Origin: Aerococcaceae bacterium DSM 111176
GTDB lineage: Bacteria; Bacillota; Bacilli; Lactobacillales; Aerococcaceae
Direction: 5' to 3'
NCBI GenBank assembly: GCA_015863215.1
Contig: JACBXN010000004.1
Coordinates: forward strand, 1-56,597
Length of the DNA stretch: 56,597 bases
A program made the translations under genes and the position numbers. Shown piece after piece: positions 53,260 to 56,597 of this stretch (positions are counted from its first letter, which is position 1; every line of letters starts with the position of its first letter). The notes beneath the pieces were generated by a model that did no database searches, was not told the origin of the DNA, and saw only the letters and a list, made by a program, of their open reading frames with translations.

Positions 53260-54273
53260 GTGAGCGAGATTTTCAAACGAGAAACAATTGAAGAAGCGGC
53301 GAAAGTTTTACGGTCGGGTGGCATTGTCGCATTCCCGACTGAGACGGTGTACGGATTGGGCGCGGTGGCGAACAATCAAGACGCAGTTAACCGGGTATTT
53401 CAGGTGAAAGGGCGTCCCCAAGACAATCCATTAATTGTCCATGTCGACCGACCTGAAACGGTGAAACGATTCGTTGATATCGACGCGTCAGTGCAAGTTT
53501 TAATCGATACATTTTGGCCGGGGCCATTAACGATTATATTCCCTTATGAGGGGACGGCGTTTTCGCCGAGTATTTCAGCGGGGCAACCGACAGTCAGTTT
53601 CCGGATGCCAGACAATCAAGATACCTTGGATTTAATTGAGGCAGTAGGATTCCCATTAGTGGGACCATCAGCGAACAAATCAGGTAAACCAAGTCCAACG
53701 AGATTGGAACATGTTCTACATGACTTTGATGGGGAAATTGAAGGGGTATTGGAATCAAGTCAGCCGGCATTTGATATTGGCGTTGAATCAACGGTTATTT
53801 ACCCAACTGAATCTGAAATTATTATTTTGCGTCCTGGTGCGATTACGAAACAGATGATTGAAGTGGTGACGGATTTATCCGTTTATGAGAAAACAGCGCA
53901 AGATCAATTATCGGGTGAGGCAATTTATAGTCCAGGCGTGAAATATACGCATTATAGTCCGAAACAACCGGTTTATATGGTCAGTTTTGAAACGGAATTT
54001 GAGGAAGTAGCGTACTGGATTAGTCGCCGTGATGAGCGAATAGGGTTACTGGCTGACAACGAGTGGTTGACGGCTTTTAGTGAGGTTGATGCGACATACT
54101 CCTTAGGTGAATCTGGTGATATACAGTCGGCAACCCGCGAATTGTATGCAGGTTTACGCTACTTAGAACAACAAGATATTGACGTCATTTTAGTGCAAGG
54201 GTTCGATGAACAAGATGAAAAATCTCATGCTTTGATGAATCGTCTTTCTAAAGCCAGTAACTTTGTGATATAA
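53260..54273 (+). CDS. ywlC: L-threonylcarbamoyladenylate synthase (Sua5/YwlC type)
   Basis: The enzyme makes threonylcarbamoyl-AMP for the t6A modification of tRNAs reading ANN codons. The product is 337 residues, the long Sua5 form: a YrdC domain (GGIVAFPTETVYGLGAVA, KGRPQDNPLIVH, GPSANKSGKPSPT) plus the C-terminal Sua5 domain (SPGVKYTHYSPKQPVY). The start is GTG 53260, preceded by GAGGAGGGG; the GTG at 53254 overlaps that site. It is part of the tdk-prfA-prmC-glyA-upp group. Confidence 0.94.
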   Translation: MSEIFKRETIEEAAKVLRSGGIVAFPTETVYGLGAVANNQDAVNRVFQVKGRPQDNPLIVHVDRPETVKRFVDIDASVQVLIDTFWPGPLTIIFPYEGTAFSPSISAGQPTVSFRMPDNQDTLDLIEAVGFPLVGPSANKSGKPSPTRLEHVLHDFDGEIEGVLESSQPAFDIGVESTVIYPTESEIIILRPGAITKQMIEVVTDLSVYEKTAQDQLSGEAIYSPGVKYTHYSPKQPVYMVSFETEFEEVAYWISRRDERIGLLADNEWLTAFSEVDATYSLGESGDIQSATRELYAGLRYLEQQDIDVILVQGFDEQDEKSHALMNRLSKASNFVI

Positions 54274-54318
54274 TTAGAAAAGTATTAGAAAGAAGCAGAA
54301 AGATTAAGGGGAATCACT

Positions 54319-55542
54319 ATGGCTAACAATATCGATGATTTAGTTTTTAATGCAATTGGGAATGAAGAACAACGACAAATGCAAAATATTGAGTTGATTG
54401 CTTCGGAGAACTTTGTATCCGAGGCGGTTTTAAAAGCTCAAGGGAGTGTATTAACAAACAAATATGCAGAAGGCTATCCAAACCGCCGTTATTATGGTGG
54501 GTGTGAATATGTTGACGTAGTAGAACAAGCAGCAATCGACCGTGCTAAAGAGTTATTCGGTGCAGAATTTGCCAACGTTCAAGCTCACTCAGGTTCAAGT
54601 GCCAACTTAGCGGTTTACCGCGCATTCTTAGAACCAGGGGACAAAGTTTTAGGGATGGATTTATCTCAAGGGGGCCACTTAACTCACGGTTCGCCGGTTA
54701 ACTTCTCTGGTCAATCTTATGAAATGTATGCTTACGGCGTGGATGAAGCAGGATTTATTGATTATGATGCGCTTGAAGCAACAGCAAAAGAAGTGCAACC
54801 TAAAATGATTATTGCAGGTGCCTCTGCTTATTCAAGAATCATTGATTTCGAACGCATTGGTGAAATTGCGAAATCCGTTGGTGCTATTTACTTTGTTGAT
54901 ATGGCACATATTGCAGGGCTAGTAGCTGCAGGATTACATCCAAACCCAGTACCACATGCTGACGTTGTATCATCAACAACGCATAAAACATTACGCGGAC
55001 CTCGTGGTGGAATTATCTTAGCCAAAAAAGAACATGCGAAGAAATTAAATTCAGCGATTTTCCCAGGAATTCAAGGAGGACCATTAATGCATGTTATTGC
55101 TGCAAAAGCAGTTGCATTAGGTGAAGCATTAAAACCAGAATTCAAAGATTACGCACAAAGAGTGATTGATAATACCAAAGCAATGGCGGATGTATTCAAT
55201 GAAAGTCCATTAAATGTCATTTCAGGCGGAACAGACAACCACTTATTCTTAGTCGACGTAACACCATTAGGTATTACTGGAAAATGGGCTCAAGAACGTT
55301 TAGACGAGATTCACATTACAGTAAACAAAAACTCAATTCCTAATGATCAAGAATCATTTGTCCAAACGTCAGGTATCCGTATTGGTGCTGCTGCAATTAC
55401 AACTCGTGGCTTCAACACGGATGAAGCGCGTCAAACCGCTGAATTAATTGTCGAAGCACTCCAAGCAGATGAAAATAACCTTGACAAACTACGTGCAAAA
55501 GTTGCACAATTAGTAAGTGGAAAACCACTACACCAAGCATAA
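54319..55542 (+). CDS. glyA: Serine hydroxymethyltransferase
   Basis: GlyA converts serine to glycine and loads methylene-tetrahydrofolate. The product is 407 residues. The PLP lysine lies in [15 protein letters not shown], and [11 protein letters not shown] and [13 protein letters not shown] are signature segments. ATG 54319 follows AAGGGGAAT. It is followed 18 bases later by upp. Confidence 0.97.
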   Translation: MANNIDDLVFNAIGNEEQRQMQNIELIASENFVSEAVLKAQGSVLTNKYAEGYPNRRYYGGCEYVDVVEQAAIDRAKELFGAEFANVQAHSGSSANLAVYRAFLEPGDKVLGMDLSQGGHLTHGSPVNFSGQSYEMYAYGVDEAGFIDYDALEATAKEVQPKMIIAGASAYSRIIDFERIGEIAKSVGAIYFVDMAHIAGLVAAGLHPNPVPHADVVSSTTHKTLRGPRGGIILAKKEHAKKLNSAIFPGIQGGPLMHVIAAKAVALGEALKPEFKDYAQRVIDNTKAMADVFNESPLNVISGGTDNHLFLVDVTPLGITGKWAQERLDEIHITVNKNSIPNDQESFVQTSGIRIGAAAITTRGFNTDEARQTAELIVEALQADENNLDKLRAKVAQLVSGKPLHQA

Positions 55543-55560
55543 TTTAGGAGGAAATTAATC

Positions 55561-56199
55561 ATGGCAAATTTTACAGTTGTTGACCATCCATTAATTCAAC
55601 ATAAAGTAACAATCATCCGTAAGGAAGAAACTTCGACAAAAGAATTCCGTGAAATCACAAACGAAATCGGTATGTTAATGGCATACGAAATCACACGTGA
55701 TTTACCATTAGAGGACGTTGTTATTAACACACCTTTAGTCGAAACAACACAAAAACAATTAGCTGGTAAAAAATTAGCAGTTGTTCCAATTCTTAGAGCG
55801 GGACTAGGAATGGTCGATGGTATTGTTGATTTAATTCCTTCTGCACGTGTTGGACATATCGGTATGTACCGTGATCACGACACATTACAAGCAATCGAAT
55901 ATTTCGCAAAATTCCCAACTGACATCAAAGAACGTCGTGTCTTCGTAGTAGACCCAATGTTAGCAACAGGTGCATCAGCAATCGCTGCTTTAAACCAATT
56001 AGTTAACAAATACGACGTTGATGCTAACAACATTACTTTCGTTTGTTTAGTAGCTGCTCCAGAAGGTGTGAAAGCTTTACAAGAAGCGCATCCTGATGTT
56101 GATATCTTTACTGCTGCTTTAGACGAGGGATTAGACGAAAATGGGTATATCTTGCCTGGTCTGGGTGACGCGGGCGACCGTATTTTCGGAACTAAATAA
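55561..56199 (+). CDS. upp: Uracil phosphoribosyltransferase
   Basis: Upp converts uracil and PRPP to UMP. The product is 212 residues. The PRPP-binding loop is [12 protein letters not shown], and the C-terminal [16 protein letters not shown] is the uracil-binding end. ATG 55561 follows TAGGAGG. With tdk at the head of the same gene group, pyrimidine salvage frames the block. Confidence 0.97.
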   Translation: MANFTVVDHPLIQHKVTIIRKEETSTKEFREITNEIGMLMAYEITRDLPLEDVVINTPLVETTQKQLAGKKLAVVPILRAGLGMVDGIVDLIPSARVGHIGMYRDHDTLQAIEYFAKFPTDIKERRVFVVDPMLATGASAIAALNQLVNKYDVDANNITFVCLVAAPEGVKALQEAHPDVDIFTAALDEGLDENGYILPGLGDAGDRIFGTK

Positions 56200-56217
56200 T
56201 TAATAACTGAATGATTT

Positions 56218-56252
56218 ACCGTCTTAGATTTGATCTGGGGCGGTATTTTTGT
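56218..56252 (+). terminator. Terminator after upp
   Basis: ACCGTCTTAGAT pairs with ATCTGGGGCGGT (some G-U pairs), followed by ATTTTTG. Confidence 0.75.
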
Positions 56253-56470
56253 TTCCGCATAATTCCGCATATCTGCGAGAAAAGACATTTATTATGACTG
56301 TGGATCACGCGATCACGCATATCGGCGATAAAAACAGCATTCATTGTGCTGTTTTTCTCTTCGATATGCTTGGTTTGGTTAAAATTTCAAAAAAATATAT
56401 AAATCAAAGATTACATTTTACATTGTTAATTATTATAGTTCCTCATGGTGAATGGAATTGGGATGCAGTG
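56253..56470. other. Gene-free end segment with nested hairpin
   Basis: GCATATCG (56318 region) and CGATATGC (to about 56374) enclose AAAACAGCA and TGCTGTTTT, forming a long nested hairpin. CCGCATATCTGCGAGAAAA and CGCATATCGGCGATAAAA are similar to each other. No ribosome site or plausible gene is seen; the frame at 56249-56578 is not supported. Confidence 0.5.
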
Positions 56471-56597
56471 GGGGCTGGGCAAAAAGTCCCAAATAAACAA
56501 CCAGCGAACTCAAAACCAATAGAGTTCGCTGGTTGTTTTTATGCATTGAATTTTTTGACGTGTTTTCCCTCATTTTAACGGCACCCCTTCGGATCAT
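56471..56597. repeat. Right copy of 127-bp inverted end repeat
   Basis: This is the exact reverse complement of bases 1-127. In this orientation the hairpin (56496-56537) is followed by GTTGTTTTTATG, so it is a plus-strand terminator shape behind upp. Confidence 0.9.

Overview
This window is about 56.6 kb of AT-rich chromosomal DNA from a low-GC Gram-positive bacterium, most likely of the order Lactobacillales. The evidence is the gene content and order: relQ-nadK-rluA-mgtE, ptsHI, a yheA/yhaO/yhaN/yhaM block, hit-ytxH-prsA, and tdk-prfA-prmC-tsaC-glyA-upp. T-box leaders, an L20 leader, strong AGGAGG ribosome sites and TTG/GTG starts agree. An Aerococcaceae- or Carnobacteriaceae-like species fits best, but the genus cannot be fixed from sequence alone. 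The two ends of the window are the same 127 bp in inverted orientation, so the window looks like an assembly contig that stops inside an interspersed repeat at both ends.

Layout: 1-4.4 kb holds a DUF4336 gene, a BASS-family transporter plus iron-type dehydrogenase pair behind a structured leader, and an FNT-family anion channel. 4.4-6.8 kb holds infC-rpmI-rplT under an L20 leader, then about 1 kb of gene-free tandem arrays. 6.8-12.8 kb holds spxH (minus strand), relQ, nadK, an RluA-type synthase, mgtE, a GNAT gene and a DivIVA-like gene. 12.8-21.2 kb holds prfC, a PP2C-like/2H phosphoesterase pair, ptsHI and a class A PBP. 21.4-30.1 kb holds a NERD-domain gene, yheA-yhaO-yhaN-yhaM, a His-rich SRPBCC protein, arrays and a secreted protein. 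30.1-35.0 kb holds tRNA-Arg(CCG), hit, ytxH, prsA, a Ser/Glu-repeat lipoprotein and the L25 gene. 35.2-42.9 kb holds an M20 amidohydrolase, queG, trmL, a Met T-box with a MetE-like gene, a Ser T-box with serS, and uppP. 43.1-47.7 kb holds pgl, an AI-2E transporter, a lipoprotein and DUF554. 47.7-50.7 kb holds murT alone among large hairpin elements. 50.7-56.6 kb holds tdk-prfA-prmC-tsaC-glyA-upp.

The genes are almost all housekeeping: translation (IF3, L35, L20, L25, RF1, RF3, SerRS, tRNA modification), sugar transport, wall synthesis and secretion folding. prsA, the Ser/Glu lipoprotein and the PP2C/2H pair share TGTAAA-N5-TGTAAA boxes, which suggests common control by an OmpR-type envelope regulator.

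The novelty lies between genes. First, three elements of about 160-175 bp around murT share one fold and one internal-loop motif but have different helix sequences. Second, seven intergenic arrays of imperfect hairpins have unrelated sequences yet the same 50-51 or 41 bp spacing. Third, a 119-bp unit made of the rplT 3' end plus its terminator is repeated four times in exact register. Fourth, the 10-mer AAAAGTATGG is over-represented at gene borders. No CRISPR array, prophage, insertion sequence or toxin-antitoxin system was seen.
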